A DNA stretch of 48,072 nucleotides, taken from IMG/VR virus record IMGVR_UViG_3300031673_000087, positions 1 to 48,072 of that record. One strand, written 5' to 3'. This DNA is from a virus. A model generated the notes under the pieces. It did no database searches, was not told where the DNA came from, and was given only the letters and a program-made list of their open reading frames with translations. Numbering within the stretch: the first letter of the stretch is position 1; every line of letters starts with the position of its first letter. The translations under genes were made by a program, and so were the position numbers. Positions 1-6,428 of the stretch are shown one piece after another.

Positions 1-68
1 GTTTTGAGACACTGTTTCTTTTATGATTTTATGCCCCCTATCCCTATATATATTATTTAATATTATAT

Positions 69-308
69 TTATATATATATACTCTTCTCTTTTATAGTCT
101 TTCTATAAGGTTTACAAACTCCATGACCACAACATGCATAAATCACATCCTTCAACTCTCCTAAACATGCATCATGTCCTTGTTCAGTTGGCATCTTTCC
201 ACATCTTATACATGGTCTTTCTGTTTCAATAGATTCTTTTGTATCTTCATAAACCCAACCATCTTTTTCATAAATAATCAAATGTCCTCTTTTAAAACTC
301 GTGGTCAT
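69..308 (-). CDS. Small Cys-rich protein, possible zinc ribbon
   Basis: A 79-residue protein. Its middle holds a CxxC pair (PCIRCG, about residues 33-36) followed by more Cys and His (CCGHGVC, about 58-64), which looks like a small metal-binding knuckle. The C-terminal end is short and basic. The start ATG overlaps the stop of the HNH gene upstream (ATGA), so the two are translationally coupled. The position between an HNH nuclease and the small terminase (across the window ends) suggests a packaging or late role, but no family is recognised. Function is unknown. Confidence 0.6.
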   Translation of the reverse strand: MTTSFKRGHLIIYEKDGWVYEDTKESIETERPCIRCGKMPTEQGHDACLGELKDVIYACCGHGVCKPYRKTIKEKSIYI

Positions 309-631
309 TTATTCTCTTTCATAGTCTTTCTATTATGACATTTAGTACATAAACTTTGCCAATTCAATTCATCCCAAAAGAGCTGTTCGTTGCCCTTATG
401 AGGTATGATATGATCAACAACTGTTGCCGGCTCATTACACATAGTGCAGAGTGGGTACTGGTTAAGAAATAGAATCCTGGCTTTATTCCATCTGTATGTA
501 TAGCCACGCTGTGTTGCTGTACCTCTTTTATGTTCATATTGCTTCTGGTGTTCATCACAATAGGTATGTCCTAATCTAACGAGTTTATTGCATCGTGGGT
601 AACAACATGCTTTCTTTGGTTTATATGGCAT
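305..631 (-). CDS. HNH endonuclease
   Basis: A 108-residue HNH nuclease. Two zinc-binding CxxC-type pairs (CTMC near 62 and CTKC near 94) frame the beta-beta-alpha-metal core with VVDHIIPH and NWQSLCTKCHNRK. Length and architecture match the HNH proteins that sit directly before the small terminase in HK97-like phages, where they assist terminase cleavage of concatemers. In this window the small terminase is at the far end of the same strand, so the pair becomes adjacent if the contig is circular. The start lies 3 nt after a perfect 12-bp palindrome (CAGGACGTCCTG) that contains the only plausible Shine-Dalgarno (AGGA), so initiation could be modulated by that fold. Confidence 0.9.
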   Translation of the reverse strand: MPYKPKKACCYPRCNKLVRLGHTYCDEHQKQYEHKRGTATQRGYTYRWNKARILFLNQYPLCTMCNEPATVVDHIIPHKGNEQLFWDELNWQSLCTKCHNRKTMKENK

Positions 632-778
632 ATACAGGACGTCCTGATAATAAGCTAAATAACAAAACCGTTGACTCTCCCTAAAGGAAACAATTTGAAG
701 GCGTATTTTGTTTCTTTGCTTGTTATATAATATACGCTTGAGATAGGGTAATTTTATCCTGTATAAACACAGGATGTT
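632..778 (-). promoter_or_regulatory. Structured intergenic region upstream of the HNH gene
   Basis: A 147-nt gap with no convincing gene. On the transcribed strand it contains, in order, a 7-bp perfect hairpin (ATCCTGT/ACAGGAT, 6-nt loop), a longer-range pair GCGTAT/ATACGC, a GTTTCCTTTAGGGAGA segment that recurs in the opposite orientation near 11.3 kb, and the CAGGACGTCCTG palindrome just before the HNH start. None of the stems is followed by a U tract on this strand, so they are not obvious terminators. Confidence 0.4.
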
Positions 779-1060
779 TTATTTAGAATAAACAATACTT
801 TCGATGGTTTTATATTCGAGGTTGTATTTGAGGGCTATATCACAGCAGATCTTATTTGCCTTTTCTTTATTATCTTGACGCTCTTTAAATTCCTGTTTAA
901 TGAGTATATTCCGAATGGGCACGTAGGGAATAAGTTCATGTATATTGATAAGCTGAGGTAAGATCCCCATATCCAGAAGCTCTGCATTGACGATATGCTT
1001 GAGGCGTGATGTTATGAGAAACGCCGAAGCTTGCTGTATGTTTAATTCAGGTTTTGTCAT
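779..1060 (-). CDS. Hypothetical phage protein
   Basis: A 93-residue soluble, mostly helical protein of unknown family. The first ATG of the open frame is ten codons upstream, but MTKPELN at 1060 is chosen because AAGGAA lies at the right distance and the upstream codons fall inside a hairpin. It contains a CC pair (ICCDIALKY, about 73-81) but no recognisable motif. It lies in the group that leads into the HNH nuclease and terminase. Function is not assigned. Confidence 0.55.
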   Translation of the reverse strand: MTKPELNIQQASAFLITSRLKHIVNAELLDMGILPQLINIHELIPYVPIRNILIKQEFKERQDNKEKANKICCDIALKYNLEYKTIESIVYSK

Positions 1061-1075
1061 TATTTCCTTTTTCTG

Positions 1076-1118
1076 AGCGGGACATAACAAATGATTATCT
1101 CATTCATCATATCCCGCT
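1076..1118 (-). promoter_or_regulatory. Hairpin leader before the 1060 gene
   Basis: AGCGGGA pairs with TCCCGCT (7 bp, extendable by a wobble and two A-T pairs) enclosing about 29 nt. It lies just upstream of the AAGGAA ribosome binding site of the next gene. Its loop contains ATGATG opening a 16-codon frame that ends in TAATG, overlapping the next start, so it could be a leader peptide. There is no U tract, so it is not a classical terminator. Confidence 0.4.
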
Positions 1119-1123
1119 TTTGA

Positions 1124-1534
1124 TTATGGTATTAAAAATTTCTGTTGGTCAAATTCTGGCAATAGATTTAATTGCATAGTAATTTGTACTTTTTTTGTGA
1201 ATAGGTTTTTGGATTGTATAACTCTTTTCTGACTTGCTTCCAATTCATCTCCAGTTTCAACTTTATCTTCAGGTTTTGCTATTTTAATGGCAATAATTTT
1301 CCCTCTTTGTTTTTGAGGAATTAGCAAAAAACCTTTTTTAGATAAGTTTTTTCTGATTTTAGGCAAAGCATTTTTTACACCTTTACAATTAGCTTTTATT
1401 GATATACGTCTTGCTCTACCATATACTTCTTCGGCAAGTTCTTCGATATATGACCAATGATTTTCATTTGCATATTCACGCAAAAGAATATTAATTGTTG
1501 ATTGGTCAACTGGTAATTTCTTTTTTTTGGACAT
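1124..1534 (-). CDS. Hypothetical basic protein
   Basis: A 136-residue Lys/Arg-rich protein starting MSKKKKLP. The middle (about residues 20-75) reads like a small helical DNA-binding-type fold (EELAEEVYGRARR, then LPKIRKNLSKKGFLLIP), but no family is certain. The start follows the ParB-like gene by a single base, with a ribosome site inside the end of that gene (AAAAAAGGAG). The pairing with the ParB-like gene suggests a DNA-related role. Function is inferred only from context. Confidence 0.55.
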   Translation of the reverse strand: MSKKKKLPVDQSTINILLREYANENHWSYIEELAEEVYGRARRISIKANCKGVKNALPKIRKNLSKKGFLLIPQKQRGKIIAIKIAKPEDKVETGDELEASQKRVIQSKNLFTKKVQITMQLNLLPEFDQQKFLIP

Positions 1535-1535
1535 T

Positions 1536-2435
1536 TTACTTCTCCTTTTTTAACAATTCCATTGATACTTTAATGAGTTTTTCTATATGAACCATAAAAT
1601 TGTATTTCTGAATAGATGAATCATATTGGCTTGAATTGAAAGTCTTTTTGAATTTGGTTATTTCTTCAAGATTAATAATTAAATCACTTATCTGTTTTGT
1701 ACATTTACTGATTATATCCTCGAATAGAATAAGTTCTTTTTTTTGTTTACTTTCTTTTTCACCAAGCCGTTCTTCTGCAACCGTGATTTTCATTCCAGCT
1801 TCACTGAAATCATCATTGTCAATAATTTTCTTTGCTAATTTCTGTTGGGTTGGTTTATCTGTTATTTTTTCCTTTTTCATAGTATCTGTGAAGCGTTTTG
1901 CATAGGTGGGCTTATCAAATAATTCAACAGCTTCTTTGTCAAGTTCACCGGATTCTTGCAATTTCAGGCGTTCAATGGAATAATAAATAGCTTTTTCGCT
2001 CCATGATTTTCCAAAAAATGAAGCTATTCTTTTTGCCTCTTTTGAATAATTATATTTTTCTTCCCCAAGGAAGAATTTTTTATTTTCATTTAGAAATTTT
2101 CTTGCTACTTTAACCGTTTCATCCAGTATTTTTGTATTCGTTCCCCATGCATCATAATTCTCATTAGCCATTATTTTGAGCATTGTGGCATCGTCAAGCT
2201 CTTTAACTGGAATATCAATTTCATCACCAAGAGCATAAATCTGTTGAAGTGCCTGTAATCTGTGATGACCATAAGCAATTTGGATTTTGCCGTCTCTTTT
2301 ACGGGCAAGAATATTTTCCCAAAAACCAGTTTCATTAATAGAATTAACAAGGTTTTCGACTTTCATTTCATCGATAGGATAATTCTCAATATCTCTGAAT
2401 GGATTAGGTTCTAAATCTTTAATTTTTACTTTCAT
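1536..2435 (-). CDS. ParB-like N-terminal-domain protein
   Basis: A 299-residue protein whose first 90 residues are a ParB/Srx-type domain: KIKDLEPNPFRD, a SINETGFWENILARK segment, then AYGHHRLQAL (the GHHR box) and an acceptance-loop region IPVKELDD. A helical middle (about 100-200) follows and then a coiled C-terminus. Phages often carry such proteins near terminase, where they act in DNA nicking, methyltransferase pairing or packaging rather than chromosome segregation. No ParA partner is visible. The ATG at 2435 is preferred over an upstream in-frame ATG because AGAAAGGATG lies just before it. Confidence 0.8.
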   Translation of the reverse strand: MKVKIKDLEPNPFRDIENYPIDEMKVENLVNSINETGFWENILARKRDGKIQIAYGHHRLQALQQIYALGDEIDIPVKELDDATMLKIMANENYDAWGTNTKILDETVKVARKFLNENKKFFLGEEKYNYSKEAKRIASFFGKSWSEKAIYYSIERLKLQESGELDKEAVELFDKPTYAKRFTDTMKKEKITDKPTQQKLAKKIIDNDDFSEAGMKITVAEERLGEKESKQKKELILFEDIISKCTKQISDLIINLEEITKFKKTFNSSQYDSSIQKYNFMVHIEKLIKVSMELLKKEK

Positions 2436-2481
2436 TTTTTCATCCTTTCTGATTTTCATTTTCTGATATTAGCCAATACAA

Positions 2482-2901
2482 TTATTTATTTCTCCAGTAA
2501 ATGCCTCTCACTTGTCCCTGACTCCATTTATCCGTATATTTTGGTTTAATCCGTCTATTATTCAATTCTCCGGCTATCTGTAGATGCGTTTTGCCTTCTT
2601 TCCTGAGCTGCATTATAAGTGATATTACTATTTGTTCTTCCGGTACAGGTACTATCATATTTCTAAAGTCGTATTTATAACCATATCCGACATTGCCAAC
2701 GTGTTTTTGAAACTCCATTTTACCGTTTATCCACTTTTCAGCCCACTCTGAGAAGACTTTTATACGGTCAACTATTATTTCATTTGATTTATTATGAAAA
2801 AGATTTCCTATTAAATGAGGAAGATCATATTTCTTACAAACTGCACCAATAGGTGTATTATCCTCATCATCGATTCTTTCATAGTCTTTAATGTTGCCCA
2901 T
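2482..2901 (-). CDS. Protein with a serine-recombinase-like 'Recombinase' segment
   Basis: A 139-residue protein. The last 55 residues (EEQIVISLIMQLRKEGKT, LQIAGELNNRRIKP, then KWSQGQVRGIYWRN) match the pattern of the Recombinase domain that follows the catalytic domain in large serine recombinases: helix, IA-LN-GI turn, W...V..I. No catalytic resolvase domain is present, and the N-terminal half is unrelated. It is more likely a small DNA-binding phage protein than a recombinase. The start overlaps the previous stop by one base (TAATG). Confidence 0.5.
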   Translation of the reverse strand: MGNIKDYERIDDEDNTPIGAVCKKYDLPHLIGNLFHNKSNEIIVDRIKVFSEWAEKWINGKMEFQKHVGNVGYGYKYDFRNMIVPVPEEQIVISLIMQLRKEGKTHLQIAGELNNRRIKPKYTDKWSQGQVRGIYWRNK

Positions 2902-3269
2902 TATCTAAACTCCTCCAGTTTAAAAACCCTTATTCTCGGACTCCACCTCTTAGCTATGCCACCTCTATGTAACTTCACCTTTCGCCATCCCCAGACTTCG
3001 AGGCAACCGCCCGGTGTACTCAGCCAGTCAATACATTCCTGTGTACGTTCCTCTGTTAATTTCCGGAGATGCTTTGCATAATCTGTACCGCAGGCTTGAA
3101 TACCGATAAAACCACGCTCAGGATCGAGAACAAGAATATCAATTATGCCAAAGAGGTCTTGCCGTCCACCATGACCAGCCCTGATATACTGATTCCATTT
3201 CTCAACAACGGTACAGATACAACCTTCTTGCTGTCTCAGGTAATTCATGGTACGCTGGACTGGATTCAT
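2901..3269 (-). CDS. Putative PD-(D/E)XK-fold nuclease-like protein
   Basis: A 122-residue protein with the pattern DLFGIIDILVLD, then GFIGIQACG, then a basic helix KHLRKLTEE and EVWGWRKVK. This resembles small PD-(D/E)XK/VRR-NUC-like nucleases, in which D and a [E/Q]xK-like strand form the metal site; here the second element is IQ, with no clear Lys. It could act in recombination or DNA processing, or be a catalytically reduced relative. It overlaps the upstream gene by 4 nt (ATGA). Confidence 0.55.
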   Translation of the reverse strand: MNPVQRTMNYLRQQEGCICTVVEKWNQYIRAGHGGRQDLFGIIDILVLDPERGFIGIQACGTDYAKHLRKLTEERTQECIDWLSTPGGCLEVWGWRKVKLHRGGIAKRWSPRIRVFKLEEFR

Positions 3270-3733
3270 TTCATCTCCTCGTGAATTGAGGAGATGCGTT
3301 CAAGGTTTTCTTTATCATATCTTAATACAGTTTTTAGTGAATCGAAGTAACCTGCATCGTGATAATCCAAGTAATCACCAACACAAAGGTTTTCATCATC
3401 CTCATTATGGCTCATCCAATCAAAGTAGAAACCTCCGTAAGAAGAACCATATCCAAGCTCACCTATGAAACCATACTTTTTATGTTTAAATAAATCCCCT
3501 TCAAACCACCATGTCCCGTCTGGCATCTTAATGCCCTGTTCAAAGGAATCATATTCAATACGATATTCCGGATAGACAAGTATATTCCATCCTGATAGAT
3601 TTTCGGTGCCTATATCTTTGCCATGAACAATAATTATTTCTGAGTCTTTTACGGCTTTATAAGATCTATGCCATTCATATCCCGCAATCTTATTATCTTT
3701 AATCAGCCGTAGCATTAATTCATTCTGTGCCAT
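3266..3733 (-). CDS. Hypothetical acidic protein, YopX-like segment
   Basis: A 155-residue acidic, aromatic-rich protein. WWFEGDLFKHKKYGF is reminiscent of the EGD motif of the YopX family of small phage proteins, but the rest does not clearly fit. The ATG at 3733 is chosen over a GTG two codons earlier because GGGAGGTGACA lies directly upstream. It is coupled by overlap to the nuclease-like gene downstream. Function is unknown. Confidence 0.5.
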   Translation of the reverse strand: MAQNELMLRLIKDNKIAGYEWHRSYKAVKDSEIIIVHGKDIGTENLSGWNILVYPEYRIEYDSFEQGIKMPDGTWWFEGDLFKHKKYGFIGELGYGSSYGGFYFDWMSHNEDDENLCVGDYLDYHDAGYFDSLKTVLRYDKENLERISSIHEEMK

Positions 3734-3808
3734 TGTCACCTCCCTTTAATGATGATTTCACCTTGCCAGTACAATTTCGTGTGGCACGAGTATTGTTATT
3801 TTCATTTC

Positions 3809-4438
3809 TCAATCTCCTCTATAATAACATCCTTCTCCATGAGAAAGACATCTTGTACAATCACTGTTTCTTTCTTCTATTTCATTTACGCACCACCAAC
3901 CATTACACCGTGAACGGACTTTCCCGTGAAATATCATTTGTGCGTACCAAGTATCATAATCGGGATGAGCAATCATTTTATCTGTGGTTTTAGATATTCC
4001 TAATGCTTTACTATAATTCTCCACTGTCAGTCCTATATGTAATCTGTCTGTACTTGGAAGTATTTCCCATAACTTTTTATTTCTCGTAAAGCCATATTGA
4101 GGAATACCATACTCTGCAATCCTTTTTATTACATCTGCAACTTTTTCTGTCATAAAAGATGGACAATCACCCCAACAAAACCATTGTATCATTTTAGCAT
4201 TATACGGTCTATTAGCAAGATAATTATAATCCATCAAAAGTTTATTAAATATCCTTTCAACATCATTTTTTTTAAAGAATGAGAATGCATATTTCTCATG
4301 CTTATTACTAATCATACCGCTTGGACAATTAAGTATACAAGTTTCTGTCGCAAACTCACAAGAACCACCATCCTCTATTTTGCCTATTGGGAAATATATA
4401 GATGGTATATCGGAATCCATGTGTAATATTCTTCTCAT
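3809..4438 (-). CDS. Cys-rich GP88-like protein, possible iron-sulfur protein
   Basis: A 209-residue protein with two cysteine clusters: an N-terminal one (CEFATETCILNC, about residues 27-38) and a C-terminal one (CNGWWC, then CTRCLSHGEGC, about 180-205). Between them are WFCWGDCPSF and IPQYGFTRNKK, which parallel the GDF and YT(R/K)s elements of GP88/radical-SAM-like phage proteins. The clusters suggest a metal or Fe-S cluster. It may be functionally related to the DUF5131 protein at 9204. The start is supported by AAAGGATTAAAG. Confidence 0.55.
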   Translation of the reverse strand: MRRILHMDSDIPSIYFPIGKIEDGGSCEFATETCILNCPSGMISNKHEKYAFSFFKKNDVERIFNKLLMDYNYLANRPYNAKMIQWFCWGDCPSFMTEKVADVIKRIAEYGIPQYGFTRNKKLWEILPSTDRLHIGLTVENYSKALGISKTTDKMIAHPDYDTWYAQMIFHGKVRSRCNGWWCVNEIEERNSDCTRCLSHGEGCYYRGD

Positions 4439-4482
4439 TCTTTAATCCTTTCTCCTTACTGGCTGTTATTGTTTTAATCATC

Positions 4483-4665
4483 TTATTCTCCTTGCTTATA
4501 TCTATCTCTATATTTTTCTGTTGTTAATCTATCAGCATATTCTTGCTGTTTTTCTCTATATTCTTGACGTTTAAGTTCAATAAAACAGTGCTCACACCAT
4601 CCTTTATCATCAAGAGGAACATCTGTCTCACCGCAATTAACACATCCATTATCACTATCCATCAT
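4483..4665 (-). CDS. Small zinc-ribbon protein
   Basis: A 60-residue protein with CVNCG and CEHC pairs (about residues 8-28), a classic treble of CxxC knuckles, followed by a charged helix (KRQEYREKQQEY). The ATGATG at 4665 follows GAAAGGAAAG; an upstream in-frame TTG would run through the hairpin element at 4679..4765 and is rejected. Such proteins are common in phage early regions and may bind nucleic acid or host RNA polymerase. No specific role is visible. Confidence 0.65.
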   Translation of the reverse strand: MMDSDNGCVNCGETDVPLDDKGWCEHCFIELKRQEYREKQQEYADRLTTEKYRDRYKQGE

Positions 4666-4678
4666 CTTTCCTTTCTTT

Positions 4679-4765
4679 GGGGCTGGCAGAAAGCGGTAAG
4701 CATGCAATCCCGTATGAAGACCAGCTGACTCAGCCTGCTTGCGTCTCTTTCAACGCCACAGCCCC
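4679..4765 (-). promoter_or_regulatory. Structured RNA element closed by GGGGCTG/CAGCCCC
   Basis: An 87-nt GC-rich island, clearly richer than its surroundings, fills the gap between the replication gene and the zinc-ribbon gene. A 7-bp perfect stem closes it. Inside are GCGT/ACGC, the perfect palindrome GCTGAGTCAGC and a GCATGC palindrome. It ends 14 nt before the start codon, directly ahead of the GAAAGG ribosome site. The closing stem is shared with elements at 11135..11288 and 47455..47502. Confidence 0.45.
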
Positions 4766-4769
4766 GTTT

Positions 4770-5759
4770 CTATTGGTTATCGTTGACACTTTTTATTACA
4801 AAATCCTTTTTAAATACACCTTCCAATAGCGGTGAATAATGTTCATTAATCCAAGAAACTATATATTGCTTGGGTGTATAAAGTGATATTAATTTATCTG
4901 TTTCGCTAATAAATTTAAGTGGTTTAAACCAAGAGTTTAATGAGTACACATTAATATATTCATCAATCTCTTTAAAATATTTAGGACATGCTTCTTGAAA
5001 AGATTTTAATTCTTTTACCCATTCAGGCTCAGGTATTGGTTGTTCTTTTTCCGGCTTAGGTTCTTTATATTTCTCTATTTTATTTACTCCATCTTTTCTT
5101 AACCATTTTCTAATCATCTTATTGTGATCCGTATAATTTTTACGTCTATTACCTTGAGCCAACCATTCATCAGCATCTTCTATTTTTCCATTTACCATTC
5201 GCTCCCCATAATCTTCAATTAATCCGTCATATTCTTTTTGTGTTAAAAATACTTCATCAAGAAATTTTATCTTTTGAGAGAGTGATTTTTTTTCTTCTTT
5301 ATTCTCATTCTCATTAATATTCACATTAGAATTAATATTATTATTTATATTAATATTATTCAAAGCATTCGAAAGGCTTTCGAACCCTTCTAAAGCGTTC
5401 TCTTTATTATTATTTATAAACAACTTAACAAAGTCGGGTAATTCAGTGTAAATTTTCTCAGCACCAAGCCTCATGTTATCATTTAGTTTTTGATTTTTTA
5501 AAGTATTTTTCATTATAATGTAATTGTTTACATAAAATGCCTTTTTATCAGCCTGAAATTTATTTAAAGTTTTTTCAATAATTGATGTTTTTAATCCTGT
5601 ATTATCTTTCATTCTTTTTTTTGTTATCTCGTAAATACCACAAATATTTGCTAATGGATTTGTTATTAAATAAAGGAATAAAAGCTTTTCTGATATATTT
5701 AATTTTTCTATATATTCATCATCCCAAAAGTGAGTATTCACATATCTATTAGTAGCCAT
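4770..5759 (-). CDS. Phage replication initiator / replisome organiser with C-terminal DnaA_N-like domain
   Basis: A 329-residue protein. The N-terminus (NTHFWDDEYIEKLNISEK, LLFLYLITNP) matches phage replisome-organiser/DnaD-like winged-helix domains that bind the origin. An Asn-rich linker (about 128-155) is encoded by very AT-rich DNA. The C-terminal 60 residues (LNSWFKPLKF, LISLYTPKQYIVSW, INEHY) closely resemble DnaA domain I, which contacts DnaB helicase. No helicase or loader gene is seen, so this protein probably recruits the host helicase. The ribosome site lies inside one of two 26-bp repeats, hinting at autoregulation. Confidence 0.75.
   Translation of the reverse strand: MATNRYVNTHFWDDEYIEKLNISEKLLFLYLITNPLANICGIYEITKKRMKDNTGLKTSIIEKTLNKFQADKKAFYVNNYIIMKNTLKNQKLNDNMRLGAEKIYTELPDFVKLFINNNKENALEGFESLSNALNNININNNINSNVNINENENKEEKKSLSQKIKFLDEVFLTQKEYDGLIEDYGERMVNGKIEDADEWLAQGNRRKNYTDHNKMIRKWLRKDGVNKIEKYKEPKPEKEQPIPEPEWVKELKSFQEACPKYFKEIDEYINVYSLNSWFKPLKFISETDKLISLYTPKQYIVSWINEHYSPLLEGVFKKDFVIKSVNDNQ
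5281..5400. other. Candidate replication origin inside the initiator gene
   Basis: About 120 bp with an almost pure A/T stretch encoding the Asn-rich linker, next to the palindrome TTCGAAAGGCTTTCGAA (5368..5384). Lambdoid phages place their origin in the middle of the initiator gene in the same way (lambda O, established knowledge). No clear DnaA box was found. The assignment is an inference. Confidence 0.45.
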
Positions 5760-5787
5760 TTAAAGCCTTTCGAATCCTTTTAAAGGG
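5372..5787. repeat. Imperfect 26-bp direct repeat pair (iteron-like)
   Basis: Copies at 5372..5397 and 5762..5787 are identical at 22 of 26 positions, with core CTTTCGAA. The first lies inside the initiator gene beside the AT-rich tract; the second lies directly upstream of its start and includes the ribosome binding site. This is the layout expected if the initiator binds both its origin and its own control region. Confidence 0.5.
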
Positions 5788-5788
5788 T

Positions 5789-5944
5789 TTAATCTTTATT
5801 CCTCTTGTTTGTAGCCCTATTAAATGCTTCGAGACAGGCTTCAAGATAACCTGCGAGAATAAAATCAGGCGTATTGCTGTCATTTTCTTTGCCGTGTTTG
5901 TTAATTACATACATTAAATCTTGTACAAATATGCTTGTTTTCAT
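5789..5944 (-). CDS. Small hypothetical protein (51 aa)
   Basis: ATG at 5944 follows AAAGGATTGAGAA, a good ribosome site, and the frame runs 51 codons to TAA. The protein starts MKTSIFVQDLMYVINKH and has a small Cys-containing helical C-terminus. Its start overlaps the end of the small upstream frame at 5941..6072 (ATGA). It precedes the replication initiator by about 30 nt, which hold one of the 26-bp repeats. Function is unknown. Confidence 0.6.
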   Translation of the reverse strand: MKTSIFVQDLMYVINKHGKENDSNTPDFILAGYLEACLEAFNRATNKRNKD

Positions 5945-6072
5945 TTCTCAATCCTTTCTACTGTTTTTCTAAGCACCACACCCGCTCTACTGAATGTGGT
6001 GCTGTCCCGGATAGAAACCGTATGATGATTAAAATGTTTACGGTTTCTGCGACTGTGCCATCCTGTAGGCAC
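5941..6072 (-). CDS. Possible 43-aa basic protein with GTG start
   Basis: An open frame of 43 codons from GTG (6072) to a TGA that overlaps the next ATG (ATGA), the junction type used throughout this genome. The product is very basic and His/Arg-rich (VPTGWHSRRNRKHFNHH). A GGTGA sits about 10 nt upstream. Two strong hairpins lie inside the frame, so the same DNA may be a structured leader instead; both readings are possible. Confidence 0.35.
   Translation of the reverse strand: MPTGWHSRRNRKHFNHHTVSIRDSTTFSRAGVVLRKTVERIEK
5972..6048 (-). promoter_or_regulatory. Two tandem perfect hairpins
   Basis: On the transcribed strand the first hairpin has a 10-bp perfect stem AGAAACCGTA/TACGGTTTCT (6013..6048) and the second a 9-bp perfect stem AGCACCACA/TGTGGTGCT (5972..6003). 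The second ends 27 nt before the ATG of the 51-aa gene. There are no U tracts after either stem. They resemble the other leader hairpins of this genome. Confidence 0.5.
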
Positions 6073-6110
6073 TTTTAAGATTTCACCACTTATTTTTTAA
6101 TTTGTCAGGG

Positions 6111-6392
6111 TTATTTAAAGTTTTCCTTCGGTATCGCAAATTTATAATGTCCGCCTCGTTTACTAAATTGCCAGCATATAAACCAGAACATAGTATTCTC
6201 TCGCAATGCCCCGATTATGTCCTCATTACCTGACGATCCACCCGTATGTAAACAATATGTTCTGTCTCGCTGTTCAAATCCCCAATCAGGCCATTTCCAT
6301 AATGATTTAACATAGTCCATTAAAGACCGTGATTGTTTGTAATCCCAGTTTTTAATCTTTTCGAGTTCTTCGTCTGTAGGGTATTCATTCAT
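6111..6392 (-). CDS. Conserved hypothetical phage protein
   Basis: A 93-residue protein with a TDEELEKIKNW opening, DYVKSLWKWPDWGF, then TGGSSGNEDIIGALREN and FSKRGGHYKF. This combination recurs in many phage early regions as a conserved protein of unknown function (from memory, not searched). It contains no catalytic motif I can name. The start follows GGGACTTTAAAA. It lies directly downstream of the DNA methyltransferase locus. Confidence 0.55.
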   Translation of the reverse strand: MNEYPTDEELEKIKNWDYKQSRSLMDYVKSLWKWPDWGFEQRDRTYCLHTGGSSGNEDIIGALRENTMFWFICWQFSKRGGHYKFAIPKENFK

Positions 6393-6428
6393 TTTTAAAG
6401 TCCCTTTTCATCTGTGATAGTTCGGCTT

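Noticed and set aside
2482-2901. Serine recombinase gene
   Set aside because: Only a segment resembling the Recombinase domain is present; there is no catalytic resolvase domain or nucleophile Ser region.
3758-3805. 15-codon frame MKITILVPHEIVLAR with a good ribosome site
   Set aside because: Too short to support as a gene; it may be a remnant or chance frame between two coupled genes.
4359-4481. 41-codon frame starting at 4481 with GGAG upstream, overlapping the GP88-like gene
   Set aside because: Most of it lies inside the well-supported Cys-rich gene in another frame, and the product has no recognisable feature. The downstream gene has its own ribosome site.
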